Source of the DNA: an uncultured Neomegalonema sp.
GTDB lineage: Bacteria > Pseudomonadota > Alphaproteobacteria > Rhodobacterales > Rhodobacteraceae
DNA length: 25,231 bases
Direction of reading: 5' to 3'
Assembly: GCA_937944035.1 (NCBI GenBank)
Contig: CALDZQ010000318.1
Location: 1 to 25,231 of the forward strand
In this document: in pieces, positions 8,075 to 16,062 of the stretch
How the letters are laid out: the number at the start of each line of letters is the position of its first letter
How positions within the stretch are numbered: the first letter of the stretch is position 1
Position numbers and translations under genes: made by a program
Notes under the pieces: model-generated
The model's database searches: none
The model's input: the letters and a program-made list of their open reading frames with translations, nothing else
Told to the model about the DNA's origin: nothing

Positions 8075-9586
8075 TTATACAGAGACAATTCTTTGATTTG
8101 AGAAATCCGCCAATAACAGACGCAGATCGGGGATTATAATTGATACATTCGTACCAACCCCCTCTTCGGAGACCAGATCAACCGCCCCGCCATGCGCTTC
8201 CGCCAGCAATTTAACCAATGGCAAGCCCAAACCGATGCCTTCGTAGGAGCGACTGAGATGGGAGTCCACCTGGTAAAAAGCCTCAAAAACATAGCGCTGT
8301 TTATCGCGCGGGATGCCGATACCTGTATCAATCACGCTCAACCGCACGATTTCGTCCGGTACGGACAAGGATGCCCTGATGGTCACGACACTGTCCGGAC
8401 TTGAAAAGCGGATCGCGTTATCGACCAAATTCAACAGCATCGTGCGCAGCGCCATCGGATCGAAAACAAGGCCGCCAATCCGCTCATCAATCGCGACCTC
8501 CAACCGGACCTCCGCGTCCGTCGCACACGCTTCCAGTGTTCTCAAGACCTCGGCGATAAAGGCGCTCAGATCCAAAATCTTCTCATCCGAGAAGCTTTGG
8601 AGGCCGGACTCGATTCGCGAAAAAGAGATCACGGTGTTAACAACCGTCAACAAAGAGCGGCCACATTCATTGATATGCGTGGCGTACTCTGAGGTCTCCT
8701 TCGCCGCCGGGTCATTGAGAATAAGCTCGGAAAACCCGATAATGCCGTGCAGCGGGGTGCGCAGTTCGTGACTGAGATTGGTGAAAAACGATGAAGTCGC
8801 CAGCCGCGCCGCTTCCGCATATTGCTTTGCGCCGTACAGCTCCTGCTGCAAAATCCGCTGCCCTGTCACGTCCATCGAAACGAAAACCGAACCGTGGAGC
8901 GGTGTTTTATTGCGCGTGACCTCGTAGATCGCGCCCTCAATCCCTTTGACCTCCACCGACTCGCCCGCTGCGGAATCAAGTTGCTCGGCGATTTGGTCGA
9001 TGAGCATTGCCGTGGCATCCGGACAGCGGGCAGCTTTTCCGCGCGGCACGCCGACAATCGCGTCCAGCATGGCATCGAAATGGCTGTTTATGGCGACACA
9101 TGTGCCGTTCACATCCAGCGCCGCGATTCCGGCCCGCGCGTTTTCGAGGGTCATCGACAGCAGACCCGACTGCGCCGCCATCGCTTTCATGGATTCGGAA
9201 TGGGCCATCGAATGCCGGATCGTGCGTTCGACCATCCGGGCGCTGAGTTCGGATTTGTCGAGATAATCAGACGCCCCCGCCTCCATTGCCCCCGCATCAA
9301 TATCGTGCTGCGCCACTGCGGTCAGCAACACCAGCGGCGTCAGATGCCCGGCGTCTCGCGCCATGCGAATAAAGTCCAAACCGCTCCGGTCCGAGATTTC
9401 ATAATCGACAAAACAAATGTCCACGCCCCCACGCTCCAGCCGCGCGTAGCCCGAATCGTAATCTTCCCACCATTCCAGATCGAAAGACCGCCCCGGAATC
9501 GCGTCGATGACTTCCCGCGTGATCCTGCAATCTTCCGCATCATCTTCGATCAGAAGGATTTTAAGCGTATCCGCCATGCCCGACAT
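8075..9586 (-). CDS. Hybrid sensor: REC-PAS-histidine kinase
   Basis: 504 aa, soluble, no membrane segment. Domain order: an N-terminal receiver (LKILLIEDDAED; acceptor Asp61 in CFVDYEISDRSG; Lys111 in YLDKSEL), a PAS-like region (about 140-250, ENARAGIAALDVNGTCVAIN), then HisKA with the H-box FFTNLSHELRTPLHG (His273) and an HATPase domain with N-box LLNLVDNAIRFS (Asn390), DTGIGIP and GIGLGLPLVKLL. An N-terminal receiver feeding a kinase suggests that it takes phosphate from another kinase or is tuned by the response regulator encoded just upstream. Two ATGs fit, 9586 and 9577; the first lies 5 nt after the upstream stop with GAGCGG before it. An open frame up to 9643 merely overlaps the regulator gene. 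The stimulus is unknown. Confidence 0.9.
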   Translation of the reverse strand: MSGMADTLKILLIEDDAEDCRITREVIDAIPGRSFDLEWWEDYDSGYARLERGGVDICFVDYEISDRSGLDFIRMARDAGHLTPLVLLTAVAQHDIDAGAMEAGASDYLDKSELSARMVERTIRHSMAHSESMKAMAAQSGLLSMTLENARAGIAALDVNGTCVAINSHFDAMLDAIVGVPRGKAARCPDATAMLIDQIAEQLDSAAGESVEVKGIEGAIYEVTRNKTPLHGSVFVSMDVTGQRILQQELYGAKQYAEAARLATSSFFTNLSHELRTPLHGIIGFSELILNDPAAKETSEYATHINECGRSLLTVVNTVISFSRIESGLQSFSDEKILDLSAFIAEVLRTLEACATDAEVRLEVAIDERIGGLVFDPMALRTMLLNLVDNAIRFSSPDSVVTIRASLSVPDEIVRLSVIDTGIGIPRDKQRYVFEAFYQVDSHLSRSYEGIGLGLPLVKLLAEAHGGAVDLVSEEGVGTNVSIIIPDLRLLLADFSNQRIVSV

Positions 9587-9591
9587 ACCGC

Positions 9592-10056
9592 TCAAGCCGC
9601 ACAGACAGTGCATTCGGATGGCAGCACGACAATCGTGCCCCAATAGCGGCTGATGTCTTTCACCATACCGGCAAGCCCCGCGCGCGTCGGCGGCTTTGTG
9701 ATAAAAGAACTGACGCCCGCCCCATAGCTGTGGATGATGTCCTCTTCGTCCGCCGATGCCGTCAGCACAACCACAGGAATCCGGCGCAATTTATCCTCTT
9801 GCTTGATCTGCGAAAGCGCCGCGCGCGCACCCATGCACGGCATGTAGAGATCGAGCACGACCACACCGGGATAGCGTTCTGCGTGAAGCTTTTCATACGG
9901 CCCTTCGCGGCGCAGATACGTGAGAAGTTGTTCGCCGTCCCCGACGAAATCGACACGGGCTGCGGGCAAAATCTCCGCAACCGCATGTTCGATCAGCGTC
10001 CGGTCATCGGCATCATTTTCGGCAACAAGAATCGTCATCGGGGTTTCATCACGCAT
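9592..10056 (-). CDS. Single-domain response regulator (Rcp1 type)
   Basis: 154 aa, receiver domain only: acidic pair ENDADD near the start, phospho-acceptor Asp69 in VVVLDLYMP, Thr99 in VVVLTASADEED, and Lys121 in FITKPP. The long alpha-beta insertion (LRREGPYEKLHAERYP) is typical of Rcp1-like regulators that are often paired with bacteriophytochrome or PAS kinases. There is no output domain, so it works by protein contact or phosphotransfer. The C-terminal CTVCAA is unusual, with two cysteines near the end. The ATG at 10056 has GGGG eight bases upstream; an in-frame ATG at 10038 is the alternative. It is followed 5 nt later by the kinase gene, so co-transcription is likely. Confidence 0.88.
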   Translation of the reverse strand: MRDETPMTILVAENDADDRTLIEHAVAEILPAARVDFVGDGEQLLTYLRREGPYEKLHAERYPGVVVLDLYMPCMGARAALSQIKQEDKLRRIPVVVLTASADEEDIIHSYGAGVSSFITKPPTRAGLAGMVKDISRYWGTIVVLPSECTVCAA

Positions 10057-10541
10057 GTGCTGACCCCGCTGCGGCTCTGGCGCTGTCTCCACGATCGTTG
10101 ATCGCTTCAAACGCTCTATCTCTTTGTTTTATAGAAATTTTCTGGCCGGAAAGCCTATCCGCTTTTCTCAAAATCGCTTTATCGGATTCTCTGACGGCGG
10201 TAGCGGTATCACCTCTAGCAGTCATCGTGCTGGCTCCGTCAGGGACATCAGAACCGCAGAAAATAAAGCAGGTTGAATAAAATAAGATGAAAATTAGAGA
10301 CCGGTTGATTGAATCATACAGGCGAATTTTCAAAGATCCGGGATGATTTTTTGAGGCCGCAGGCGCCTCGTTTTGCCCGCATAACAACGCCCTGAGTTGT
10401 TTGTACAATGCGCGCGCACGACGCGCCCGTGCAAAGCGCCCCGTTAAGTCGCTAAAACGCGGTTTCTTGTTGCGCATGATGGTGACGAAGCGCCATAAAC
10501 GCACAGTAGAGTTTTGCTTTCAATAAAGAGGTCACAGTACA
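10057..10541. other. 485-bp gene-poor stretch upstream of the response regulator
   Basis: No recognised gene. A minus-strand frame runs through it (10504 to 10049; internal ATG at 10474 gives MRNKKPRFSDLTGRFARARR...), Arg/Lys-rich at first and then with one hydrophobic segment (SLIFILFYSTCFIF). Its 3' end overlaps the regulator start by 8 bp. Codon usage is not convincing and I recognise no family, so I do not annotate it as a gene, but a short basic protein cannot be excluded. The promoter for the two-component genes must lie here. Confidence 0.4.
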
Positions 10542-10793
10542 ATGGAACCGAAAGACGACATCAAAGTTTATTCGCCTGAGTTTATCGCCTTTGTTGCGAT
10601 TGTCGGCGGGATCATCGTATTTCTGCTGTTCAGACAAATCTGGGGCGATGACGGCCTGATCTCCGGTTACTTCTCCGGAATGCGCATTCTGACAGTGTTG
10701 GCCGCCGCAGGGCTGGGTCTGGCAATCGGTTGGATGACATATCCGCGTATCCCGACATTGGATAAGCTGTTCGGCAAATCCGACAAAAGCTGA
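10542..10793 (+). CDS. Small two-helix membrane protein, unknown
   Basis: 83 aa beginning MEPKDDIKVYSPEFIAF. Two membrane segments are evident, about 13-31 (FIAFVAIVGGIIVFLLFRQI) and 48-66 (ILTVLAAAGLGLAIGWMTY), with a short loop and a charged C-terminal tail (KLFGKSDKS). It has an AGAGGT ribosome binding site 10 bp before the ATG at 10542. I do not recognise the family. It stands alone, divergent from the two-component genes and convergent with idi. Confidence 0.65.
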   Translation: MEPKDDIKVYSPEFIAFVAIVGGIIVFLLFRQIWGDDGLISGYFSGMRILTVLAAAGLGLAIGWMTYPRIPTLDKLFGKSDKS

Positions 10794-10803
10794 TCTGAGC
10801 ACC

Positions 10804-10832
10804 GATCCTCCGCGCCGATAGCGGGGAGGATC
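10804..10832. terminator. Hairpin between convergent small membrane gene and idi
   Basis: GATCCTCC (10804-10811) and GGAGGATC (10825-10832) form a perfect 8-bp stem with a 13-nt loop, directly after the plus-strand gene and touching the idi stop codon. There is no T tract on either side, so termination is only suggested by position. Confidence 0.4.
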
Positions 10833-11355
10833 AGCGGACCCCCAGATGTTCCCACCGTTCGAGATAGATGCGGAACCAGGGCGTGATCGTCTCCGGCGCA
10901 TCCGCGATCTCGCGGCGCAGCGCGGGAACAGACGCCCAGCGCACGTCTGACACCTCCGCCGGATTCAGATCGAGCGCAAGGTCATCGCGGGCACTATCGC
11001 CCCTGAACATCGTGACCCGCTCATGCTCCCACAATCCGCCGCCCACATCCGCGCGATACTCGGTCACGCCGACCTTTTGCAGCGGCAGCCGACAGCCCAA
11101 CTCCTCGCCCAGCCTGCGCGATGCGGCATCTTCGGCGCTTTCATCCCAATGCGGGTGAGAGCAGCAGGCATTCGCCCACATACCGCCGCAATGGTATTTG
11201 CCATCCGCGCGCCGCTGGATCAACATCTCGTCACCGTCGAAGATGAACACAGAAATCGCCAGATGCAGCGCCCCTTGCCGATGCGCCTCCATCTTTTCGA
11301 TTTTGTACAAACTGCCGTCATCAGCGATAGCCGGAATAATTGCCACGGCGCTCAT
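10831..11355 (-). CDS. idi: Isopentenyl-diphosphate delta-isomerase, type I
   Basis: This metal-dependent Nudix-fold enzyme interconverts isopentenyl and dimethylallyl diphosphate in the cytosol, balancing isoprenoid precursors. In 174 aa it shows the hallmarks: GALHLAISVFIF near the N-terminus, CGGMWANACCSHPHWDE with the catalytic Cys (Cys64/65) and metal His67, ASRRLGEELG as the Nudix helix, and WEHERV with catalytic Glu111 and metal-binding Glu113. The length matches bacterial type I enzymes. The ATG at 11355 starts directly at the domain. In bacteria with the MEP pathway this gene is optional and often linked to carotenoid or photosynthesis genes; no such genes are in this window. The TPR/membrane gene lies 87 bp upstream on the same strand. 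Confidence 0.93.
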   Translation of the reverse strand: MSAVAIIPAIADDGSLYKIEKMEAHRQGALHLAISVFIFDGDEMLIQRRADGKYHCGGMWANACCSHPHWDESAEDAASRRLGEELGCRLPLQKVGVTEYRADVGGGLWEHERVTMFRGDSARDDLALDLNPAEVSDVRWASVPALRREIADAPETITPWFRIYLERWEHLGVR

Positions 11356-11442
11356 AGGCTGTCCCTCTTCATCAATCGCTGCGGGAATACCCCTCCCCCA
11401 ACGATACCCACTATTATCTATGAGATTGTCCGGCGCAATACG

Positions 11443-12369
11443 TCAGTAATCCTTCAACGTCACGGCCGGAACCGCCGTGCGCGAGCCGTAGAGTTTGAGA
11501 ATACCCGCCTTGATAAACGGCCAGCTCAGCACGCCGCCGACAACCACCGTGCCCACCAAACCCGTCTTTAACACCGCCCCCAAGATACGGAAGGTGAAGA
11601 CCATAATCACGATGGCAATGATCCACTGCACCGGCTTTGCCCAGCGCGCGCCCAACACGGAGCGGGCGTAATCGCTGAGGTAATTGATCGTCTCATAGGC
11701 CAGAAACGGCGGCAACCACGCCAGCCCTGTCAGCCACAGCATCGCATGGGGCAGCCGCCGCGACGGGTCAAGCGAGAGGGCGGCGCGGGCGGATTTTCGC
11801 GCGGCTTTGTATTCGAGCAGCTCGAATTGCGAGAATGACAGCCATTCGCGGGCCTGCGCATCTTGTGGCTCGTTCTGCACCCACTCAATGCACACGGCGG
11901 CACGGCCAAAGCGGTCGCCGAGGCGGCTGCGGATCATCAATTCGATTTGCAGCAACAGCGATTTTTCGACCTCGCGCCCGCTCAGGGCTTGGAACAGGCG
12001 ATTCCCCTCCTCCAGCGAGCCGTGCTTGACCTCGTAGAGACATGACAGGATTTGCGCATGGGTTTCCATATACGGCATGTCACGCCGGAATGCCCCCAGC
12101 GCGCTCTCAACCTCATCTTTGCGCCCCATATTGATGAGACAGAGGATTTCGTCGATGCGCAGTTTCGAGCGCTCCGGCGTCTGCGCAAGGCGGGCGCGGA
12201 TCAGGCGCAACGCCTGCGCGTGATCCCCCGCAGCCATTTCGATGTCCACCCGCAAGTCCCACGCGGCGGCATCTTCAGGGTTCCGCTCCAAAGCGTCCAA
12301 CGCTATTTTCCGCGCGGCGGGCAGATTTCCGGCACTCAGAAAGGCCCGTCCGGAGTTGAGTTCTGACAT
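11443..12369 (-). CDS. TPR protein with C-terminal membrane anchor
   Basis: 308 aa. The N-terminal 190 residues are TPR-like helical repeats (SGRAFLSAGNLPAARKIALDALERNPEDAAAWDL, then DHAQALRLIRARLAQTPE, and ELLEYKAARKSARAALSLDP). The last 100 residues contain three hydrophobic segments (MLWLTGLAWLPPFLAY, VQWIIAIVIMVFTFRILGAVL, GLVGTVVVGGVLSWPFIKAG), so it is probably anchored in the inner membrane with the repeats in the cytoplasm. The ATG at 12369 begins MSELNSGRAF; in-frame ATGs further upstream lack a better ribosome site. No family name is recognised. It is divergent from the SnoaL-like gene. Confidence 0.75.
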   Translation of the reverse strand: MSELNSGRAFLSAGNLPAARKIALDALERNPEDAAAWDLRVDIEMAAGDHAQALRLIRARLAQTPERSKLRIDEILCLINMGRKDEVESALGAFRRDMPYMETHAQILSCLYEVKHGSLEEGNRLFQALSGREVEKSLLLQIELMIRSRLGDRFGRAAVCIEWVQNEPQDAQAREWLSFSQFELLEYKAARKSARAALSLDPSRRLPHAMLWLTGLAWLPPFLAYETINYLSDYARSVLGARWAKPVQWIIAIVIMVFTFRILGAVLKTGLVGTVVVGGVLSWPFIKAGILKLYGSRTAVPAVTLKDY

Positions 12370-12654
12370 AAAAAGCGCCCGCATTCGTGTTCGATGCGAG
12401 CATCTTATCAAGCAATCGCAGAGAAGGCGTTACCGGAGTTTGACGCAGCGGGCGTTGCACACCCCAATCTGGACTTAGATGATGCCTCAGCTGGAACTAT
12501 GCGCTCCCTCCGGGCGGGCATAGATGCACATCAATCCGGGGGATATTTTATCATACGCCTCCCGGTACAGCGCCCGACAATCGATCAGCACCCTCGGCCC
12601 GCATAACGATGCGCGCTGATGCCAGTTGATCCCCGCATACCGATGGAGACCGCC

Positions 12655-13041
12655 ATGACCGACCTGACCGCCGCCGACCTCGCCGCGACTTTTGACGCTT
12701 TCAACCGCCATGACATTGACGGCGTGATGAAGCATTTCGCGGATGATTGCGTGTTCTACGCTGTTGCCGGCCCTGAGGTTTACGGCGCGAAAATCGAGGG
12801 CGCGGAAGCGATTGCCGCCGCTTTTGTCGGTGTTTGGACGACAATGAAAGACGCACATTGGGATCATCACAGCCACTTCGTTTCAGGGGACCGCGCGATC
12901 TCGGAATGGACGTTCTCCGGTACAAACCCTGATGGCTCCCGCGTTGAGGCAGAGGGCGCGGATCTGTTCACCGTGCGCGACGGCAAACTGGTCGTCAAAC
13001 AGGCGCTGCGCAAGCAACGCCCGCTTTTGAACGCAAAATAA
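12655..13041 (+). CDS. SnoaL/NTF2-like protein
   Basis: 128 aa with the cone-shaped NTF2-like pattern: TAADLAATFDAFNRHDIDGVMKHFADDCVFYAVAGPEVYGAKIEGAEAIAAAF, then SGDRAISEWTFSGTNPDGSRVEAEGADLFTVRDGKLV. Members are small-ligand enzymes or binding proteins (isomerases, cyclases, dehydratases, accessory domains). The open frame begins at 12619, but the ATG at 12655 is preceded by GGAGACC and starts at the domain. It is followed 33 bp later by the FAD oxidoreductase and then a cupin, so it is likely part of the same catabolic step set. The 285 bp upstream (12370-12654), between divergent genes, shows no clear element. Confidence 0.82.
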   Translation: MTDLTAADLAATFDAFNRHDIDGVMKHFADDCVFYAVAGPEVYGAKIEGAEAIAAAFVGVWTTMKDAHWDHHSHFVSGDRAISEWTFSGTNPDGSRVEAEGADLFTVRDGKLVVKQALRKQRPLLNAK

Positions 13042-13074
13042 CGCATCCATTAACTCAGTCGGGGGATTTGAGTC

Positions 13075-14475
13075 ATGCCGCAGCGTCCTAAACATTGGCC
13101 CAAAGCCAGCTATGATCCGCATTACGACCCGATTGTTGATGCGGGACCGGGCCATAACCGCGACTACGCACCGACCTACTGGGTCGATACGGCGGGGCCG
13201 GCCCCGGCGGATGACGGGCCGATTGAGAGCGATGTGGACGTGGATGTTGTGATCGTCGGGTCCGGCTATACCGGCTTGTCCTGCGCAATTCATCTGGCCA
13301 AAGAGCATGGCATCAAGGCGACCGTGCTGGAGGCCAATAAAGTCGCGTGGGGCTGTTCAACCCGCAACGGCGGGCAGGCGCAGATTTCGTCGGGCCGCCT
13401 GAAACGCTCCGAATGGATCAAACGCTGGGGCGTTGATGTCGCGCGCGGGATGCATACCGAGGTCGCCGAAGGGTTCGAGCTGTTCCGTGATCTGATCGGG
13501 TCCGGCGAATTCGATTGCGAGCCGCAGGATGGCGGGCATTTCTATATCGCCCACAAGCCCGGCGTTATGGCGCGGTTGGAGAAGGAGTCGGCGCTGCTGA
13601 ACGACACGTTCGGCTATGCCTCGAAGATCATCTCCAAAGAAGAAGTCTTTGAAACCTGCTGTAAAGATCAGGAAGCCGCAGGCGGGTTGTGGGAACCGGA
13701 TGGCGTCTCGATCCACGCGGCAAAGCTGGCCTTCGGTTATCAGAACCTCGCCCGCAAGCTGGGTGCAACGATCCATCCCGGCAGCCCGGTGATGAAAATC
13801 ACGCGCAAAAAAGGCGCCTATCATCTGGTGACGCCGGGCGGTGTGGTTAAAGCGCGTGCTGTTGCGCTGGCCACGGCGGGCTACACACCCCCCGGCCTGG
13901 ACAAGCACACCAAGCACCGCCTGATGCCTATCCTGTCAAACTCGGTCGTCACACGGCCCCTGACCGATGAGGAAGCGGCGGAATGCGGGTTCAAGACGAA
14001 CTCGCCGCTGACCGATACGCGTACCTTGCGCCACTATTACCGCCACTTGCCGGACGGACGTGTACAAATCGGCAGCCGCAGTGCGATCACGGGGCGCGAT
14101 GCCGAGAACCCCAAACATCTCGACCTGCTGCGCGCGGCTTTGGCGCGGAAGTTTCCGGCGTTGGAGGACATTGATCTCGATTATTCATGGTGGGGCTGGG
14201 TCGATGTCAGCCACGATATGATGCCGCGCATTTGCAAGCCTGACCCTGAGCATGAAATCTTCTATGCGATGGGCTATGGCGGCAACGGGGTTATGTACTC
14301 GGCACAAGCGGGCAAGCGCATGGCGCAGATGGTGGCGGGCAAGGGCGAAGGGCTGGACCTGCCGATCTTCACCTCCGAACTGCCCGGCCACGGCGTGTTG
14401 ACGCCGTTCCGCCGCTGGGGTCAGCGGTTTATGTACAAATGGTACTGGATGAAAGACGAGAAGTTCGCGGCATGA
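13075..14475 (+). CDS. FAD-dependent amine/amino-acid oxidoreductase (DAO family, PuuB/OrdL-like)
   Basis: 466 aa. The FAD-binding beta-alpha-beta motif is VVIVGSGYTGLSCAIHLAKE (58-77), followed by LEANKVAWGCSTRNGGQAQISSGR, typical of the DAO proteins related to gamma-glutamylputrescine oxidase (PuuB/OrdL). The C-terminal GYGGNGVMYSAQAGKRMAQ block closes the FAD site. There is a 50-residue extension before the Rossmann motif, common in this subfamily. It probably oxidises a primary or secondary amine or an N-methyl amino acid, releasing ammonia and peroxide; the substrate cannot be read. The ATG at 13075 follows GGGGGA. The downstream cupin overlaps its stop by ATGA, so the three genes from 12655 form an operon. 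Confidence 0.9.
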   Translation: MPQRPKHWPKASYDPHYDPIVDAGPGHNRDYAPTYWVDTAGPAPADDGPIESDVDVDVVIVGSGYTGLSCAIHLAKEHGIKATVLEANKVAWGCSTRNGGQAQISSGRLKRSEWIKRWGVDVARGMHTEVAEGFELFRDLIGSGEFDCEPQDGGHFYIAHKPGVMARLEKESALLNDTFGYASKIISKEEVFETCCKDQEAAGGLWEPDGVSIHAAKLAFGYQNLARKLGATIHPGSPVMKITRKKGAYHLVTPGGVVKARAVALATAGYTPPGLDKHTKHRLMPILSNSVVTRPLTDEEAAECGFKTNSPLTDTRTLRHYYRHLPDGRVQIGSRSAITGRDAENPKHLDLLRAALARKFPALEDIDLDYSWWGWVDVSHDMMPRICKPDPEHEIFYAMGYGGNGVMYSAQAGKRMAQMVAGKGEGLDLPIFTSELPGHGVLTPFRRWGQRFMYKWYWMKDEKFAA

Positions 14476-14834
14476 CCAACGTTATCTCATTTCAAAGCGC
14501 CCCGCTGAGCGAGTCCGAGCGGGATCTGGCCGACCTGCCGGATCGCGTGGTCGCGGGCAATCCGCACCACGTCACACAGATGCGGTTCGAATCGCCGGAC
14601 GGCAAGCTGATCGCCGGAACATGGACCAGCACGCCGGGCAAATGGCACGCCTTCATCGAGCGCGACGAATTCTGCGTGATCCTATCGGGCCATTGCCGCC
14701 TGATCGACACGGACGGCAACGCGCAGGACTTCCGCACAGGCGACTCGTTCCTGATCCCCAACGGCTTTCGCGGCTACTGGGACGTTATCGAGACAACGAC
14801 GAAGCATTTCGTTATTCGCGATTTGAGTGACTGA
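14472..14834 (+). CDS. Cupin-domain protein (DUF861 type)
   Basis: 120 aa, a single small beta-barrel cupin: GTWTSTPGKWHAFIERDEFCVILSGHCRLIDTDGNAQDFRTGDSFLIPNGFRGYWDVIETTTKHFVI. The RDEFCVILSG and GDSFLIPNGFRGYW segments correspond to the two cupin motifs of the DUF861 group (related to ureidoglycine aminohydrolase halves); the classical metal His residues are not obviously conserved. The ATG at 14472 overlaps the preceding oxidase stop (ATGA), which fixes the start, so translation is coupled. Co-occurrence with a DAO-family oxidase suggests a role on the same substrate or its product. Confidence 0.85.
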   Translation: MTNVISFQSAPLSESERDLADLPDRVVAGNPHHVTQMRFESPDGKLIAGTWTSTPGKWHAFIERDEFCVILSGHCRLIDTDGNAQDFRTGDSFLIPNGFRGYWDVIETTTKHFVIRDLSD

Positions 14835-14837
14835 TCC

Positions 14838-15881
14838 TCAGCCGCTCATTGACGGAGCAGCATTTTCAACGGAGTCGTTCGACCGTGAAGTCCGCGTTCC
14901 AAGACGTGCGTAAAATACCTGCTCTACCAAGCGATAGGTAATCGCTGCCAGAACCGTGCTGAAAAGCAATGTGATTCCAAAGGCGACCAAGCTGGGAAAT
15001 GCGGTTCGCACCACCCGCGCAATCGGATAGTGCCACAAGTAAATTCCGTATGACCAAAGGCCGAGGCGGGCGAGAACTGGATGGCCCAAAACCCCCGCGA
15101 TCCGATTTGGCCCCGGTGCCAGTATCGCAGCGATCAGTAACACGGTCGCAACCTCGACGACGATCACACCTACGGCAAAGCCAACGGGGTCACCAAATGA
15201 AAGCCCTACGAACGCCGTCCCCAGCATCAGTAAACATAGAACCGACATGCGTTCAGGCGATCCCGTCAACTGCCACCGCGTCGCCGCCATCAGTGCGCCG
15301 AGGAACAAACCGGAAGAATGCGAGAACGGCATATAGAAGACGATCCCCCAATCATATCCAGCCACAACCAACAGGCTGCGGGTTGCTGTAACTGCTAAAA
15401 ACCCTGCGCCGAGAAGTATCGGAAAAACCCTGGCTGAGAAACGGTTCGCCACCCAGAAAAACAAGGCGATCAACGCGTAAAACTGAATCTCTGCCGCAAG
15501 GGTCCACGTATGGATAAGCCAATGCGGTCCTTCACCAAGTGCGACAGTAAAGTTGCTGAAAAACAAGATTGCCGGAAGCATCTCATGTGACGGCAAGGGT
15601 ACCCCTGATGCGACCAATACCGCCACAGTGACAATCATCACCACAGCGAGCAACGGCCATATTCGAGCGCAGCGGCGGATTATAAAAGCATATGCGTCTG
15701 GCAGCCCGAAATTACCTTCACGGCGTACCAAGATTGATGCCGTCAGAAAGCCGCTCAGAACAAAAAAAGCATCGACACCCAAATAAGCGCCCATCGCGCC
15801 CGGCAACCGCACATGAAATGCGACCAGGGAAATGGCAAAAATCGCGCGCATCCCATCGATAGCGGGTATCATCTGCTTCAT
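14838..15881 (-). CDS. Acyltransferase 3 family membrane protein (OafA type)
   Basis: 347 aa, about ten membrane segments. The family N-terminus is clear: IPAIDGMRAIFAISLVAFHVRLPG (with the catalytic His in AFH), then LGVDAFFVLSGFLTASIL and IIRRCARIWPLLAVV, and later HTWTLAAEIQFYALIAL and GLWSYGIYLWHYPIARV. Such proteins O-acylate sugars of O-antigen, exopolysaccharide or other envelope glycans from a cytoplasmic acyl-CoA. The ATG at 15881 has GAGGA upstream; the frame is open to 15974 without better starts. It converges with the cupin gene with only 3 bp between stops. There is no other glycan gene next to it, so the target is unknown. Confidence 0.92.
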   Translation of the reverse strand: MKQMIPAIDGMRAIFAISLVAFHVRLPGAMGAYLGVDAFFVLSGFLTASILVRREGNFGLPDAYAFIIRRCARIWPLLAVVMIVTVAVLVASGVPLPSHEMLPAILFFSNFTVALGEGPHWLIHTWTLAAEIQFYALIALFFWVANRFSARVFPILLGAGFLAVTATRSLLVVAGYDWGIVFYMPFSHSSGLFLGALMAATRWQLTGSPERMSVLCLLMLGTAFVGLSFGDPVGFAVGVIVVEVATVLLIAAILAPGPNRIAGVLGHPVLARLGLWSYGIYLWHYPIARVVRTAFPSLVAFGITLLFSTVLAAITYRLVEQVFYARLGTRTSRSNDSVENAAPSMSG

Positions 15882-16009
15882 ACATTCCTCGCTGGCCACG
15901 TTACCAATTCTGCGAGTCACTGTTCGGTATAGGTCTTTCGATTCTGTTATGCATCGGCATAGTTTCTTAATCACAACCTAATCCCAGCATCGGCTGACGC
16001 GCAAACCGA

Positions 16010-16037
16010 TAAAAAACCCTCCGCTTTCGCGGAGGGC
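16010..16037 (-). terminator. Rho-independent terminator of the EF-hand lipoprotein gene
   Basis: CCCTCCGC (16017-16024) and GCGGAGGG (16029-16036) form a perfect 8-bp GC stem with a 4-nt loop; on the minus strand it is followed by TTTTTTAT. It lies 26 bp after the lipoprotein stop at 16063. Confidence 0.93.
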
Positions 16038-16062
16038 ATAGTCGGGGAGGTAGTTTAGTAGC

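Noticed and set aside
8822..9646. 274-codon plus-strand open frame
   Set aside because: Antisense to the histidine kinase; His/Arg-rich shadow.
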